From an uncultured Erythrobacter sp. (GTDB lineage Bacteria > Pseudomonadota > Alphaproteobacteria > Sphingomonadales > Sphingomonadaceae): DNA of 64,000 bases. This document shows positions 30,251 to 39,919 of the stretch, in pieces; the first letter of the stretch is position 1; every line of letters starts with the position of its first letter. The position numbers were made by a program, and so were the translations under genes. The notes under the pieces are model-generated. The model was not told the origin of the DNA. It saw only the letters and a list, made by a program, of their open reading frames with translations, and did not search any database. The stretch is taken from positions 1,709,501-1,773,500 of the forward strand of contig NZ_CANMPJ010000001.1 of assembly GCF_947499705.1 (NCBI RefSeq). Direction: 5' to 3'.

Positions 30251-30757
30251 TCACGCACGTTCGCTGGCCAGCGCACCATACCAATACACATCGCATAGGC
30301 CGGCATGTGTCGTCTCGTGTTCGCGGAAGTGGCCCTCACGGACAAAGCCGAGGGTTTCCAGGAGCTTCACCGACGCGGCATTGCGGGTGTCGACCTCGGC
30401 TGTGAGCTTGCGAGCGCCTTCATCAAACAGGAACTCCACCAGCGCAGCGGCACACTCGCGCGCCACACCTTCGCGTTGGCGATGCTTGCAGGTGATGTAG
30501 CCGATTTCCTCGACGCCTTCCTCATGCGCGGGGACTGCGACAAACCGCCCGGCTACATCGCCGTCTTTATCCTCTGCGATCCAGGTGCGCCCATTCCAAT
30601 CGCGCTGGCTCAACCAGCCCCACAGCTCCTCCTCGTTCGCGAAGGCCGGGCGGGTAAGATACCGGCACTGCGAAGGATCGGAGAGGGTCGGAAACAACGC
30701 CGCTGCATCTGTCGGCAGCAACTTGCGCATGGTGAACCGGTCGGTGGTAATCGACAT
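30251..30757 (-). CDS. GNAT-family N-acetyltransferase (RimJ/RimL type)
   Basis: The 168-residue product (MSITTDRFTMRKLLPTDAAA) has the GNAT layout of the RimJ/RimL subgroup: an N-terminal TDRFTMRKLLPTDA, the acetyl-CoA-binding segment CKHRQREGVARECAAAL (motif A) and the NAASVKLLETLGFVREG motif B. Substrate unknown: a protein N terminus or a small amine. A GTG 4 codons upstream overlaps the LysR gene and is an alternative start. It forms a two-gene unit with that LysR gene. Confidence 0.85.
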   Translation of the reverse strand: MSITTDRFTMRKLLPTDAAALFPTLSDPSQCRYLTRPAFANEEELWGWLSQRDWNGRTWIAEDKDGDVAGRFVAVPAHEEGVEEIGYITCKHRQREGVARECAAALVEFLFDEGARKLTAEVDTRNAASVKLLETLGFVREGHFREHETTHAGLCDVYWYGALASERA

Positions 30758-30761
30758 GATC

Positions 30762-31553
30762 TTACGCACCGGTGAGATGCGCGACCAGCGCCTTCACTTT
30801 CTTGCTGCGCCATTGCGGCAGCGGTGCTACCAGCCAATAGGCGCGGCGGCTGTCTTCAGGGTCGCCTTGCTTCACAAGCGCGCCGCTTCCGACTGCGCCT
30901 GAAACCAACGGTAGCGGCAGCACCGTGCGCCCCATGCCCGCCAGCGCAGAAGACAAAGCCTGCCCAGCGCTGCCAGCCTTGATGCACGCCTTGGTGCCAT
31001 CGGGCAGAGCCGCGCCGGGCCAATCGATCCACGCATCGCGCGCATCGGGAGCCGCCACGGTCACTCGCTCAGCCGGAGCGAGTTGAACCCCCTCAAGTTC
31101 ACCCGGGCCATCAACCAGCCGGATCGCGAGATCGAGGTTTGCCTCGGTGAAATCCGCATTCTCATCGGCGATGATCGAATAGAGCACACCGGGGGTCCCC
31201 GCCTGAAACTCGGCAAGGCGCGGCGCGAGCCATTCGGCGTAGAATTCGCGCGGAGCGGCGATCGTGTAGCGGTCGGACGCCTGCCCGGCCTGCATCGCCT
31301 GCACGCTTTCCTCGAACCGCAGGAACCCTTCGCGCAAAGCGTCCAGCCCGGCCTCCCCTTCAGGTGTCAGCTCCAGCCCTTTGCTGGTGCGACGGAACAG
31401 CACCACGCCGAGGTGATCTTCCAGCGCGCGGATCTGTTGGCCGACTGCAGCAGGCGTCACCGCAAGCTCATCCGCTGCACGGGTGAAGGAGAGATGCCGA
31501 GCCGCCGCGTCATAGACGCGCAGCGCATTGAGGGGGAGATGCGTGCGTTTCAC
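30762..31553 (-). CDS. LysR-family transcriptional regulator (GcvA-like)
   Basis: The GTG at 31553 gives 263 residues starting KRTHLPLNALRVYDAAARHL, the exact position where GcvA-type regulators start. The helix-turn-helix is SFTRAADELAVTPAAVGQQIRALE split over residues 20-45, followed by the linker and a periplasmic-binding-type effector domain. The frame is open to 31604 but the extension is Arg-rich and unlike the family. It overlaps the GNAT gene region by the GTG alternative start and reads into it; target genes unknown. Confidence 0.85.
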   Translation of the reverse strand: MKRTHLPLNALRVYDAAARHLSFTRAADELAVTPAAVGQQIRALEDHLGVVLFRRTSKGLELTPEGEAGLDALREGFLRFEESVQAMQAGQASDRYTIAAPREFYAEWLAPRLAEFQAGTPGVLYSIIADENADFTEANLDLAIRLVDGPGELEGVQLAPAERVTVAAPDARDAWIDWPGAALPDGTKACIKAGSAGQALSSALAGMGRTVLPLPLVSGAVGSGALVKQGDPEDSRRAYWLVAPLPQWRSKKVKALVAHLTGA

Positions 31554-31632
31554 AACAGCGCGCTTATCCCTGCGCGCGCGATGCTGCAAGCACCCGCGCG
31601 CCAAGCTCTTCTACTGGAATGCAAACGTAGGT

Positions 31633-32040
31633 TTAGGAGCGCCCGTCAGCTGTTTCCGGAGCCGCGAGCGGGAAGAACGGGATGCGCACTTCGATCGGCG
31701 AACCGTCGGACCGCAGGAACGTGTAAAACCCTTCCATCGAACCATGCGGCGTCGTCAGCGGACAGCCGGAGACGTAATCATGGCTTTCGCCCGGCGCGAG
31801 ATGCGGCTGTTCGCCGACCACACCTTCGCCGTCGACATGGTTCACCATGCCGCGTGCGTCGGTGATCCGCCAATGCCGGGTGCGCAGCTGCAGCGCCTCA
31901 TGCGAGCCGTTCTCGATCCGGATGTGATACACCCAGAACCACTTGCCAGCCTCGGGATGCGATTGCTCCGGCAGGAAATTGACGGCAACCCGGACGGTGA
32001 CCCCGTCGGTAACAGCAGCGTGTTGAAACAGCTCTTTCAT
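31633..32040 (-). CDS. apaG: ApaG-domain protein
   Basis: The 135-residue product has the ApaG/FNIII-like fold pattern: VAVNFLPEQSHPEAGKWFWV, YHIRIENGSHEALQLRTRHW, and the family hallmark VGEQPHLAPGESHDYVSGCP with MEGFYTF. ApaG is linked to divalent-cation handling and diadenosine tetraphosphate metabolism in enterobacteria; its molecular role is not settled. It stands alone on the minus strand between the LysR gene and an S9 peptidase gene. Confidence 0.92.
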   Translation of the reverse strand: MKELFQHAAVTDGVTVRVAVNFLPEQSHPEAGKWFWVYHIRIENGSHEALQLRTRHWRITDARGMVNHVDGEGVVGEQPHLAPGESHDYVSGCPLTTPHGSMEGFYTFLRSDGSPIEVRIPFFPLAAPETADGRS

Positions 32041-32123
32041 ACGATTCTCAACGTAGCAATTCTGGGCTTCGTCACAAGAGGCCCAACGGTCTTAATCCAC
32101 CCTGTATCCCGAAGAACACAGAT

Positions 32124-34178
32124 TCACGCACCGCCAGAACTTGTAGGCAATTCGATCTTGCGAAAGATCGAAGATCCCTCTGGCGCCGCAATCGGCTTCA
32201 ATTCGCCGTTTTCGTCGACCTGATCTGCAGGATTGTGTTCGGCAAGAAACTGATCGAGCGCATCATACCATTTCTGCTCATTCGCAGCGGTCGAAAAGCT
32301 GTGTCCCTCCCCTTCGATGACCAGCGTCGTTAGCTGCGAAGGTGCCTTTTTCGCCGCCTTGGTCATCTGTTCGAATTGCTTGAAGGGAACGTTGTCATCC
32401 AACGTGCCGTGCGCCAGCAGCACCGGTCGATTGAGATTCTTCGCCAGCCGATAGGGTGAGACATCTTTGAGATTGAGATCCTCATCTCCTTCGATCTTGG
32501 CAGTCCAACGCTTTCCGGCCTTTCGCGTCAGCACGCGGCGATCATATTTGAGCATCCGGGTCCAGTCGGTCACACCTGCCCAGCTTGCCGCACACCGGTA
32601 ACGGTCGGGGTTGCGCAGAACTCCCCAAAGCGCCGCGTATCCGCCGTAGGACCCGCCGACCAGACAAACCCGTGCCGGGTCGGCTATGCCTTCAGCAACC
32701 GCCCAGTCCATCGCGTCGTCGAGATCGTCCTGCATGCCCCGACCAACTTGTCCGACACCAAGATCGTAGAAGTCAGTGCCATAGCCGCCGGATCCGCGAA
32801 AATTGGGTTGCAGCACGGCATAACCGCGATTGGCCAACAACTGGACCTCGTCATTGTAGCTCAATTGGTCGCGAATGCCGAAAGGCCCACCATGCGGAAG
32901 AATGATCAGCGGCAGCTTGGTTGGCTCGCGTCCCTTGGGCAGAGTTAGGTAAGCCCGAATGTCAGTGCCGTCGCGCGCCGTGTAACTGATCGCCTTGGGC
33001 TTTGCGAGCTTGCGAAAATCGATCTTCGGTCGGTATTGGGCCAGTTCTTTGAGTGATTTGGCATCTTCGTCGTAGAAATAGAGCACGCCGGGATCGGCTT
33101 CATTGCCAGCCCAAACCAGCATCTGCTTGCCGTTCTCGGATCGCGATACGATCCACAGATCACGATCACCTAGAGCAGTTTGCAGTTTCTCGTACGCTTG
33201 TTTGTATTCGTCATCAAACCAGACGATCTGAGACCGGTCGTCGGTGTAGAACGCGGCCAGAGGCTTACCATCTTCGATCCAGACATCTTCGATGTCCCAG
33301 TTCGGATGTTCGTAGAAGGTTTCGACAACTTCGCGCGTGGCATAATCGAACACCCGCAGACCAACCCGGCCTTCGTCGTTTTCGTCGAGAACATAGCCGC
33401 GGTTAGAACCGCTGATGATCTGGATCGCATCGAAATAGCTTTCCTGATCCCCGGGCTTGATCCTCGCGACCCGCTTGAAGTCGTCTCCATCATTCTCGCG
33501 ATAGAAAATAAGCAGGCGCCGACCGCGCCATCCCATGCCCAACCTCACGACGCCGTTATCATCTGCAATCCACGTCGAAACATCGTATTTCGGCTCGAGG
33601 ACCTTGGTTACCTCCCCGCCCTTTTTCAGCTCGTAGCGAAACACGCTTGGCTGCCACATGCGGCCATCGCCGCGATGCGCAATCAGCGCATGTTCCCCAT
33701 CTTCGGAAACGTGCAGAACATTGCCGCCATTGAATCCCCGCTGATCTTCAACGAGAAAATCAAATGTCCCCTCTTTGGGGTAAGCGATAAGCAAGCGGGT
33801 GACGCGAACATAATAGTTCCCGCGGATGGCAATGGCGGACGTCTTGATGAGCATCTTGTCGTCGCTGACCCATCGCGTCCAATCGACTAGCGTCCCGCGA
33901 GCAAACCTGATTCCGTCGATCGGCTCACCCGTTTGCGGAGAAGCTACCTGCATACGAACGCCGTCATTGGTCCGTTCGAAATACGACATGGTCTGTCCGT
34001 CGGGGGACAACTGAGAATTCCAAAGCGCATTGCGCCCGGCAAAGTACTGGGTCGGAATGAGCGGCGGAACATCACTCGCGGACACAGCTTCCGCGCTTTC
34101 AGACGACGATGGTTCCTGCGCAAAGGCGACAGAGCTGGCCAAAGCCAAGGCCAACACGAAAATGGTTCGAAAAAACAT
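32124..34178 (-). CDS. exported S9-family peptidase (prolyl oligopeptidase-like)
   Basis: From the ATG at 34178 the protein is 684 residues with a signal peptide (MFFRTIFVLALALASSVAFA), so it acts in the periplasm or outside. The N-terminal two-thirds is a beta-propeller-like region; the C-terminal alpha/beta-hydrolase domain has VCLVGGSYGGYAALWGVL with the nucleophile Ser, the Asp in LLAHGTLDDNVPF and the His in IEGEGHSFS. Such enzymes cleave short peptides after Pro or Ala. The longer frame upstream of 34178 is Arg-rich and rejected. Confidence 0.9.
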   Translation of the reverse strand: MFFRTIFVLALALASSVAFAQEPSSSESAEAVSASDVPPLIPTQYFAGRNALWNSQLSPDGQTMSYFERTNDGVRMQVASPQTGEPIDGIRFARGTLVDWTRWVSDDKMLIKTSAIAIRGNYYVRVTRLLIAYPKEGTFDFLVEDQRGFNGGNVLHVSEDGEHALIAHRGDGRMWQPSVFRYELKKGGEVTKVLEPKYDVSTWIADDNGVVRLGMGWRGRRLLIFYRENDGDDFKRVARIKPGDQESYFDAIQIISGSNRGYVLDENDEGRVGLRVFDYATREVVETFYEHPNWDIEDVWIEDGKPLAAFYTDDRSQIVWFDDEYKQAYEKLQTALGDRDLWIVSRSENGKQMLVWAGNEADPGVLYFYDEDAKSLKELAQYRPKIDFRKLAKPKAISYTARDGTDIRAYLTLPKGREPTKLPLIILPHGGPFGIRDQLSYNDEVQLLANRGYAVLQPNFRGSGGYGTDFYDLGVGQVGRGMQDDLDDAMDWAVAEGIADPARVCLVGGSYGGYAALWGVLRNPDRYRCAASWAGVTDWTRMLKYDRRVLTRKAGKRWTAKIEGDEDLNLKDVSPYRLAKNLNRPVLLAHGTLDDNVPFKQFEQMTKAAKKAPSQLTTLVIEGEGHSFSTAANEQKWYDALDQFLAEHNPADQVDENGELKPIAAPEGSSIFRKIELPTSSGGA

Positions 34179-34248
34179 AGGCCCCCATTGCGTCCGTCTG
34201 CATCGAATCGCAGAGGCAAACCTATGAATACGGCAGGCAAACGCAAGC

Positions 34249-34878
34249 CTAACCGGCGGCGAGCAATTCCTCGATCTGGCCAAGGCGTTCCTTGCCGAAG
34301 AACATCTCGAATGTGTCCGGCGCTGCGCCGTGTGATCCGACATACATGGTCGGAATGCCGAACGCGCCGCGTTCTACCGCTTGGTCGGTGTTGGCGACGA
34401 GGCCCTGTTTGATCTCGTCGGTCTGGCTCCGCTTGAACAGGTCGGCCGCGTCAAAGCCTGCATTTCCAACTGCCGCACCCAGTTCGCCCGGATCGTTGAT
34501 ATCGATTCCATCTTCCCAGATGGCGGGCAGCAGCGCTTCAACGAATTGCACCCCGCGCCCGTCTTGATCTGCCGCAAGCAGCATCCGCTGAAGCGTGATC
34601 GAGTTGAACGGAAATTGCGGGTGGAGCTTGTATTTGGACAGCTGGTGCTTCTCGATAAAGCGGCGCATCTCGAGCATCGAATATTCGACCTTGCCCTTCA
34701 CATCCGCGTCACGGATCATCGGTGGAGCATTGCCGGTGAGCTTGTGCATACCGCCGAGGAATACCGGAATGACGTCAAGCTCTGCTCCAGTCCGTTTGAT
34801 GATCTCACGCAGCGGCCACCACACCAGATAGGCGTTGGGGCTGACAAAATCGAAGATGAGTTCAACGCGATTGGCCAT
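34249..34878 (-). CDS. DsbA-family protein, 2-hydroxychromene-2-carboxylate isomerase-like
   Basis: The 209-residue protein opens ELIFDFVSPNAYLVWWPL, the thioredoxin-fold start of HCCA isomerases with Ser in place of the catalytic CxxC. It ends with the conserved ERGAFGIPTMYVGSHGAAPD (cis-Pro after GI) and an MFFGKERLGQIEELL helix. HCCA isomerases use glutathione to isomerise naphthalene-pathway intermediates; many homologues, like this one, lie outside such pathways. Substrate unknown. No signal peptide, so cytoplasmic. Confidence 0.88.
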   Translation of the reverse strand: MANRVELIFDFVSPNAYLVWWPLREIIKRTGAELDVIPVFLGGMHKLTGNAPPMIRDADVKGKVEYSMLEMRRFIEKHQLSKYKLHPQFPFNSITLQRMLLAADQDGRGVQFVEALLPAIWEDGIDINDPGELGAAVGNAGFDAADLFKRSQTDEIKQGLVANTDQAVERGAFGIPTMYVGSHGAAPDTFEMFFGKERLGQIEELLAAG

Positions 34879-35003
34879 GTGGTTTCTCCCTTATGGTGGT
34901 GGGTCGCATGGAGACTATTGTGAGGCAAGGCCAATCGCCAGAGCACCCTGCAAGGGTACAAATCGACCAGATAGCCCAACTCTGTGCAGGGCTGCACACA
35001 GAC

Positions 35004-36059
35004 CTATTCCGAAACGAGCTGCGCTCCAAAATCAGGAGGCCCACCCGGCCCCGGATCCACACCCAGTACCCAGTGAAGCATGGCAGTTTTGAACGCCTCT
35101 TTCTGCGCTTCTGGCAGTTTGCCCGCGCCGTGCCCCATCCCCGGCACTTCCCAATAGGTATAGGACGAGTTGCCGCTTTCCTTGAGAAGCTCGACCAGCT
35201 TGCGTGCGCTTTGAACCGGAGTGGAATCGAAGTCCTTTTCACCATGGACGATGAGTATCGGAACCTGATTGTCCTTAAGCACTTGCGAGTGGCGCGCGAA
35301 GAGGCGCGTGGGCCACACTTTCCAACTGTTATCCTTTCCTGACCAGGTCTTGGTCCAGGTCGGGTTGTCGACCATCTGCTGAAACTGTTCGTTGAGCGAC
35401 GCCAGACAGTCTTCGCGTTTCTCTTTCAAGCGGTCCTCGGGGCAAATCCAGAAATCCTGAAAGTGTTCCGCCATCGTGTAACCACCGCCCATCGCACCTA
35501 GTACTGCGCGTGTGACGTTTGGGTAATAGGCAGTCAGCTGCACCGCGATGTCACCACCATCCGACCAACCCCAAATCATCACTTCGCCGTTCCACCAGTC
35601 TGCACCGGTCTTGCGAAGGTGTTGCAACACGCGCAAATGGTCGATGACCCTCTGGTCCATCGTGTAATGTTTGAGAAATTCCTCGCTGCACTCGGACGGA
35701 TAGCCGGCATCATGAGCAACGCCGGGTTTTTCCACCATGACCCGTGCATATTTGATCGGGCGATCGTTGCCGGGCCGATAGCTATAACGGATGGTCGGAC
35801 GCAGTTGGCCAATGCAACTTGATCCGTCGACCATGATCAATAGCGGGACCTTCTCATCCGTTTCGGGACGGTCGAGAAAGTAGACCAGTTCACGTTCGTC
35901 GATGGTCTTTATCGCTACGCGTTGTTCATAAATGTAATTGGTCTGAGCACTCACCTCGCCGCGCTCGACGTCTTGAGCAACAGCAGCGGAAATATTCAGG
36001 GATGCGGCCAACAGGTTCAGGAAAATGGCTCCCGACAGCCTCTGGAATCTCTTCATCAT
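35004..36059 (-). CDS. exported alpha/beta-hydrolase (serine peptidase or esterase type)
   Basis: The 351-residue protein has a signal peptide (MMKRFQRLSGAIFLNLLAASL to AVAQ). The nucleophile elbow is MIWGWSDGGDIAVQLTAYYP (GWSDG), the acid lies in ILIVHGEKDFDSTPVQSA and the histidine in VPGMGHGAGK. The layout matches prolyl-oligopeptidase-like or esterase-type hydrolases lacking a propeller. Five or more cysteines could form disulfides in the periplasm. Substrate unknown. Confidence 0.82.
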   Translation of the reverse strand: MMKRFQRLSGAIFLNLLAASLNISAAVAQDVERGEVSAQTNYIYEQRVAIKTIDERELVYFLDRPETDEKVPLLIMVDGSSCIGQLRPTIRYSYRPGNDRPIKYARVMVEKPGVAHDAGYPSECSEEFLKHYTMDQRVIDHLRVLQHLRKTGADWWNGEVMIWGWSDGGDIAVQLTAYYPNVTRAVLGAMGGGYTMAEHFQDFWICPEDRLKEKREDCLASLNEQFQQMVDNPTWTKTWSGKDNSWKVWPTRLFARHSQVLKDNQVPILIVHGEKDFDSTPVQSARKLVELLKESGNSSYTYWEVPGMGHGAGKLPEAQKEAFKTAMLHWVLGVDPGPGGPPDFGAQLVSE

Positions 36060-36166
36060 CTCAAATTACCCCATCCACGATTCACGGCGAAGAATGAGGT
36101 CCAACTTGCCAAGTTGCAAGCTGGTTGAATGATGGCGAAAGCCACCGCTGATCGTCCTTTTGGGAC

Positions 36167-37681
36167 TTAATGCGGAGCCAGCCCCAGCTCGATCCCGGTG
36201 CGGTCTTCCAGTGCGAACTTGTCGAACAGGTCAGCGCTCGCCGAATTCAACCCGACAACCCGCGTATGCCGCCCGTTGCGACGCATGCGGTCAATGACCT
36301 TTTCCAGCGCACCAATTGCCGAAATGTCCCAGAAATGCGCCTTCGACACGTCGATCACCACATTGTGTGCAGCGTCTTCGTACTGGCTTTCCGGGCCGAG
36401 CATTTCCATGAACTTGTCGACGCTGGCGAAGAAGATTTCACCTGTCACTACATAGACCGCGCTGTGCGGACGGCGCACGCGCTCGACCGTGAACAAGTTG
36501 CGGACCTTGTTGGCGAAGAAGATGCCCGAAAGCAGCACGCCTACAAGCACGCCCAGCGCCAGATCATGCGTCCAGACAACCACCACGACGGTCGCGATCA
36601 TAACCAGCGAGCTAGTGGGTGGATGGCGGCGCAGGTTCGGGATCGAGTTCCAGCTGAACGTCCCGATCGATACCATGATCATCACTGCGACCAATGCCGG
36701 CATCGGGACCTGCCCAACGTATGAGCCAAGCACAGTAAGCAAGAACAACAGGAACGCGCCTGCGGTAAATGTCGAAAGACGACCACGGCCGCCCGAGGCC
36801 ACGTTGATAACTGACTGACCAATCATCGCGCAGCCGCCCATTCCTCCGAAGAACGCAGCCGCAATGTTGGCAACGCCCTGGCCCGCGCTCTCGCGTTGTT
36901 TGTTGCTGTCCGTGTGGGTCATGTCATCGACGATCTGCGCCGTCAGCAGGCTTTCCAGCAGGCCGACAGCCGCCATCGTCAGCGAGTATGGCGCAATGAT
37001 TTTCAGCGTTTCCCAGGTCAGCGGCACGTCGGGGATCGCGAAGAATGGCGGTCCATCGGGAAGTTTACCCTCGCCCGCGACGTTATTGACCGGCAGGCCC
37101 CAGAACACCGCCGCCGCTGTCAGCAGGACGATGGCCACCAGCGGGCTTGGCACAGCCTTGCTGATGCGCGGAAAGCCGTAAATGATCGCCAGACCCGCCG
37201 CGACCATGGCGTAGGTCCACCAGGTCACTCCGTCATTTCCGGGCAGCAATTGCGGGATTTGCGCCATGAAGATCAGGATCGCGAGTGCGTTGACGAAGCC
37301 TGTAATAACCGAGCGGCTGACGAATTGCATCAGCAGGTCGAGCCTGAGCAGCGCAGCGATGCCCTGGAAAATGCCCATCAGGATTGTCGCAGCGAAGAGG
37401 TAATCGACCCCCCATTCGTCGACCAGCGGGATCACCACCACGGCAACCGCAGCGGTCGCCGCCGAGATCATGCCGGGCCGCCCGCCGGTCAGCGCGATTA
37501 CCATCGCGATCACAACCGAGGCATAAAGGCCAACGCTCGGATCTACGCCCGCGATCAGGGCGAAACCAATCGCTTCCGGAATCAGCGCCAGAGCGACGAC
37601 GATACCGGCAAGGATGTCAGCGCGCGGCTGAGCCAGCCAGTCACGGCGGAATGTTGCCGCGAAGGAGCGGTCTACAGTCAT
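36167..37681 (-). CDS. SulP-family anion transporter with STAS domain
   Basis: The 504-residue protein has about ten membrane segments, with the SulP signature near the N terminus (DILAGIVVALALIPEAIGFAL and AGVDPSVGLYASVV) and the G-G-GGCAMIGQS-INVASGGRGR segment. A C-terminal cytoplasmic STAS domain follows (HSAVYVVTGEIFFASVDKFM, VIDVSKAHFWDISAIGALEK). Members carry sulfate, bicarbonate or other anions; the substrate cannot be read from the sequence. Single gene on the minus strand. Confidence 0.93.
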   Translation of the reverse strand: MTVDRSFAATFRRDWLAQPRADILAGIVVALALIPEAIGFALIAGVDPSVGLYASVVIAMVIALTGGRPGMISAATAAVAVVVIPLVDEWGVDYLFAATILMGIFQGIAALLRLDLLMQFVSRSVITGFVNALAILIFMAQIPQLLPGNDGVTWWTYAMVAAGLAIIYGFPRISKAVPSPLVAIVLLTAAAVFWGLPVNNVAGEGKLPDGPPFFAIPDVPLTWETLKIIAPYSLTMAAVGLLESLLTAQIVDDMTHTDSNKQRESAGQGVANIAAAFFGGMGGCAMIGQSVINVASGGRGRLSTFTAGAFLLFLLTVLGSYVGQVPMPALVAVMIMVSIGTFSWNSIPNLRRHPPTSSLVMIATVVVVVWTHDLALGVLVGVLLSGIFFANKVRNLFTVERVRRPHSAVYVVTGEIFFASVDKFMEMLGPESQYEDAAHNVVIDVSKAHFWDISAIGALEKVIDRMRRNGRHTRVVGLNSASADLFDKFALEDRTGIELGLAPH

Positions 37682-37946
37682 GGGAATTTCCAGAATTCGA
37701 GTAGATCGAGAGCTGTGCCCCGATGCGTTCGGTGCTGTTCTATGCGCTTATGCTGCATTGCACAATGGTGAAGTCAGTTTCGCCCCTGCCTTTCGCCCCA
37801 TCATGGTTAATTTCGCGTTTCCTCAAAATCTGGGAGGTTTGTTAGGCGCTGTCAGCCAAAAGGAACACGCCCCCGCTGTCCGGCGGAAGGCAGGTGACCC
37901 GATCACGTGTCGTTTCAAGCGATCCCGCAAGGGACCAATGTGCATC

Positions 37947-37988
37947 AGGCCGGTGCGGAATGTGTGAGGCACATCCGCCCGGCCTTTT
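37947..37988 (+). terminator. strong hairpin with T-run on the plus strand, no gene assigned
   Basis: AGGCCGG and GCGGA-TGTG (37947-37964) pair with CACAT-CCGC and CCGGCC (37970-37985) in a long interrupted stem followed on the plus strand by TTTT. It lies in the 330-base gap 37682-38011. No plus-strand gene precedes it; on the minus strand it lies 24 bases after the stop of the flavin-oxidase-like gene and could serve that gene too, although it has no T-run in that direction. Confidence 0.55.
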
Positions 37989-38011
37989 GGGTTTCAGGAC
38001 AGGAGCCTAAT

Positions 38012-38635
38012 TCACGCACCCTCATTCGATTGCAGCCGCAATTGTGCATTCTCTTTTTCAAGTTCTGCTACACGAGTCTCGAGATTTGAGACTGCCTCCT
38101 TCACTTCTGCTGCGTCGAACTTTTTAGTGATATGTTGAGGACAATTCCAATCGTAGGCCTCTAACGTCAGGACCACAGCGCGCTCAGCAACTCCACCATA
38201 ATCAGGCAATTGCAGCGCGGCCGCCAATTCAGGCTCACTTGTCAGGTCATGATAGGAGGCGCGAGCGAACATCTTCATGCGGCGGCGGCGCTTGTAGTCC
38301 ATCAAGAACAGCGCCACCCGATTGTCTGCGGAAAGGTTACCAAGCGAGATATATTGCCGGTTCCCGCGAAAATCGAGAAAGCCAATTCTGCGTTCATCGA
38401 GCAATTTGAGGAACCCCGTCGGGCCGCCGCGATGCTGGACATAGGGCCAACCAGTCTCCGAAACGCTCGCCATATAGAAAGAGTTTCGTTCAGCTATGAA
38501 CGCAGCCGCGTTGTCATCGAAGTGATCAAACGCGCGGTCGCCCTCAAAATTCTCGAACAATCCCGCCGCATCGTTTTCAGCTTGCGCTGCGCGAACTGAA
38601 GGCGTCAGGGCGATATCCATAAATCCGTAAGGCAT
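38012..38635 (-). CDS. pyridoxamine 5'-phosphate oxidase-like FMN-binding protein
   Basis: The 207-residue protein has the split-barrel flavin fold: FIAERNSFYMASVSETGWPYVQHRGGPTG in two blocks (residues 45-75), FLDFRGNRQYISLGNLSADN and RVALFLMDYKRRRRMKMFAR. This subgroup is similar to general stress and antioxidant oxidoreductases rather than PdxH. The last 30 residues (AAEVKEAVSNLETRVAELEK) form a coiled coil, an unusual addition that may mediate dimerisation. Substrate unknown. Confidence 0.85.
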   Translation of the reverse strand: MPYGFMDIALTPSVRAAQAENDAAGLFENFEGDRAFDHFDDNAAAFIAERNSFYMASVSETGWPYVQHRGGPTGFLKLLDERRIGFLDFRGNRQYISLGNLSADNRVALFLMDYKRRRRMKMFARASYHDLTSEPELAAALQLPDYGGVAERAVVLTLEAYDWNCPQHITKKFDAAEVKEAVSNLETRVAELEKENAQLRLQSNEGA

Positions 38636-38670
38636 GATGTAACCTTTCCGTCGATCGACCCCGCTTCAAT

Positions 38671-39888
38671 TCATAAAGTCGCTGCTACCAACGCCCTATC
38701 CATATCTTCTTTCAGGTCGGCGATATCTTCTAGTCCGACATTGATCCGCAGCAGCCCCTCGGTCACGCCCATATCCATGCGGGCGTCCTCGCTCAGACTG
38801 GCATGCGTGGTCGAGGCCGGGTGGCACATTAGGCTGCGCGCGTCGCCGATATTGTTCGAGATATCGATCAGTTCTAGCGCATCGAGGATAGCAAAGGCCC
38901 GTTCGCGGGTTCCAACGTCGAAGGCGAAGATCGGTCCCGTCATGTCCATTTGAGCGAGCGCGAGATCATGGCGGGGATGGCTGGGCAGGCCGGGATGCAG
39001 CATTTGACCGCCCGCCTTCTCCAGACGCGGTTCGAGGAATTGACCCAGCGCTACGGCTTGCTCGCTCTGACGCTTGGCTCGCAGATCGAGCGTTTCAAGT
39101 CCCTTGTGCACCACCCACGCGTTGAATGGGGAGAGGTTCGGCCCTGTGTTGCGCTGGAACGGCAGAAGCGTCTCGTTGATCCATTCTTCGCTGCCGCAAA
39201 TGGCACCGGCGAGCACCCTGCCCTGACCGTCCATCAACTTGGTTGCGCTATAAGCGACCACGTCCGCGCCGAATTCCATCGGGCGCTGGAGCGCAGGGCT
39301 GGCGAAAGCATTGTCGACCACCGTTGTGATTCCATGCGCCTTCGCTAGGTCGCAGACGAATTGCAGGTCTACGATATCGAGCGTCGGATTGGCCGGAGTC
39401 TCGAAAAAGAATACCTTGGTGTTGGGCTGGATTGCCGCCTCCCATGCAGCATCCTCGGCGCTGTCGATCACCGTCGTTTCGATCCCGAACCTGGGCAAGA
39501 GACTGTCGACCAGCCAGCGACAAGAACCGAAAGCCGCGCGCGCGGCAACACAGTGATCGCCAACAGAAAGCTGACACAAAAGCGCAGCGGTCATTGCCGC
39601 CATTCCGCTGGCCTGCGCGCGGCAAGCCTCGGCCCCTTCCAACAGCGCGATCCGCTCCTCAAGCATCGCGACGGTCGGGTTTTGTAGGCGCGAATAGGTC
39701 ATGCCATCCGCATCACCAGCGAAACGATCCGCAACGGTCTGCGCATCGTCGTAAGCGTAGCCCGAAGTGAGGAACAAGGCCTCGCTGGTCTCGCCATGCT
39801 CGCTGCGCCAGGTCCCGCCGCGCACGGCGCGGGTGGCAGGTCGCCAATTGCGCGTTGCCGCGCGGTCCATTCCGGTGGTCTTCTTCAT
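38671..39888 (-). CDS. metZ: O-succinylhomoserine sulfhydrylase
   Basis: MetZ makes homocysteine from O-succinylhomoserine and sulfide in methionine synthesis. From the ATG at 39888 the protein is 405 residues; the start begins MKKTTGMDRAATRNWRPATR, and TRAVRGGTWRSEHGETSEALFLTSGYAYD follows as in MetZ proteins. PLP-binding features are seen: FFFETPANPTLDIVDL, VVDNAFASP and the lysine in VVAYSATKLMDGQGR. Its 31-base distance to the TetR gene upstream on the same strand suggests possible co-transcription. No SAM-II-like leader is seen. Confidence 0.92.
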   Translation of the reverse strand: MKKTTGMDRAATRNWRPATRAVRGGTWRSEHGETSEALFLTSGYAYDDAQTVADRFAGDADGMTYSRLQNPTVAMLEERIALLEGAEACRAQASGMAAMTAALLCQLSVGDHCVAARAAFGSCRWLVDSLLPRFGIETTVIDSAEDAAWEAAIQPNTKVFFFETPANPTLDIVDLQFVCDLAKAHGITTVVDNAFASPALQRPMEFGADVVAYSATKLMDGQGRVLAGAICGSEEWINETLLPFQRNTGPNLSPFNAWVVHKGLETLDLRAKRQSEQAVALGQFLEPRLEKAGGQMLHPGLPSHPRHDLALAQMDMTGPIFAFDVGTRERAFAILDALELIDISNNIGDARSLMCHPASTTHASLSEDARMDMGVTEGLLRINVGLEDIADLKEDMDRALVAATL

Positions 39889-39919
39889 GGCAGGGACGAT
39901 TAGGGGCGCGTGCGGAGCC

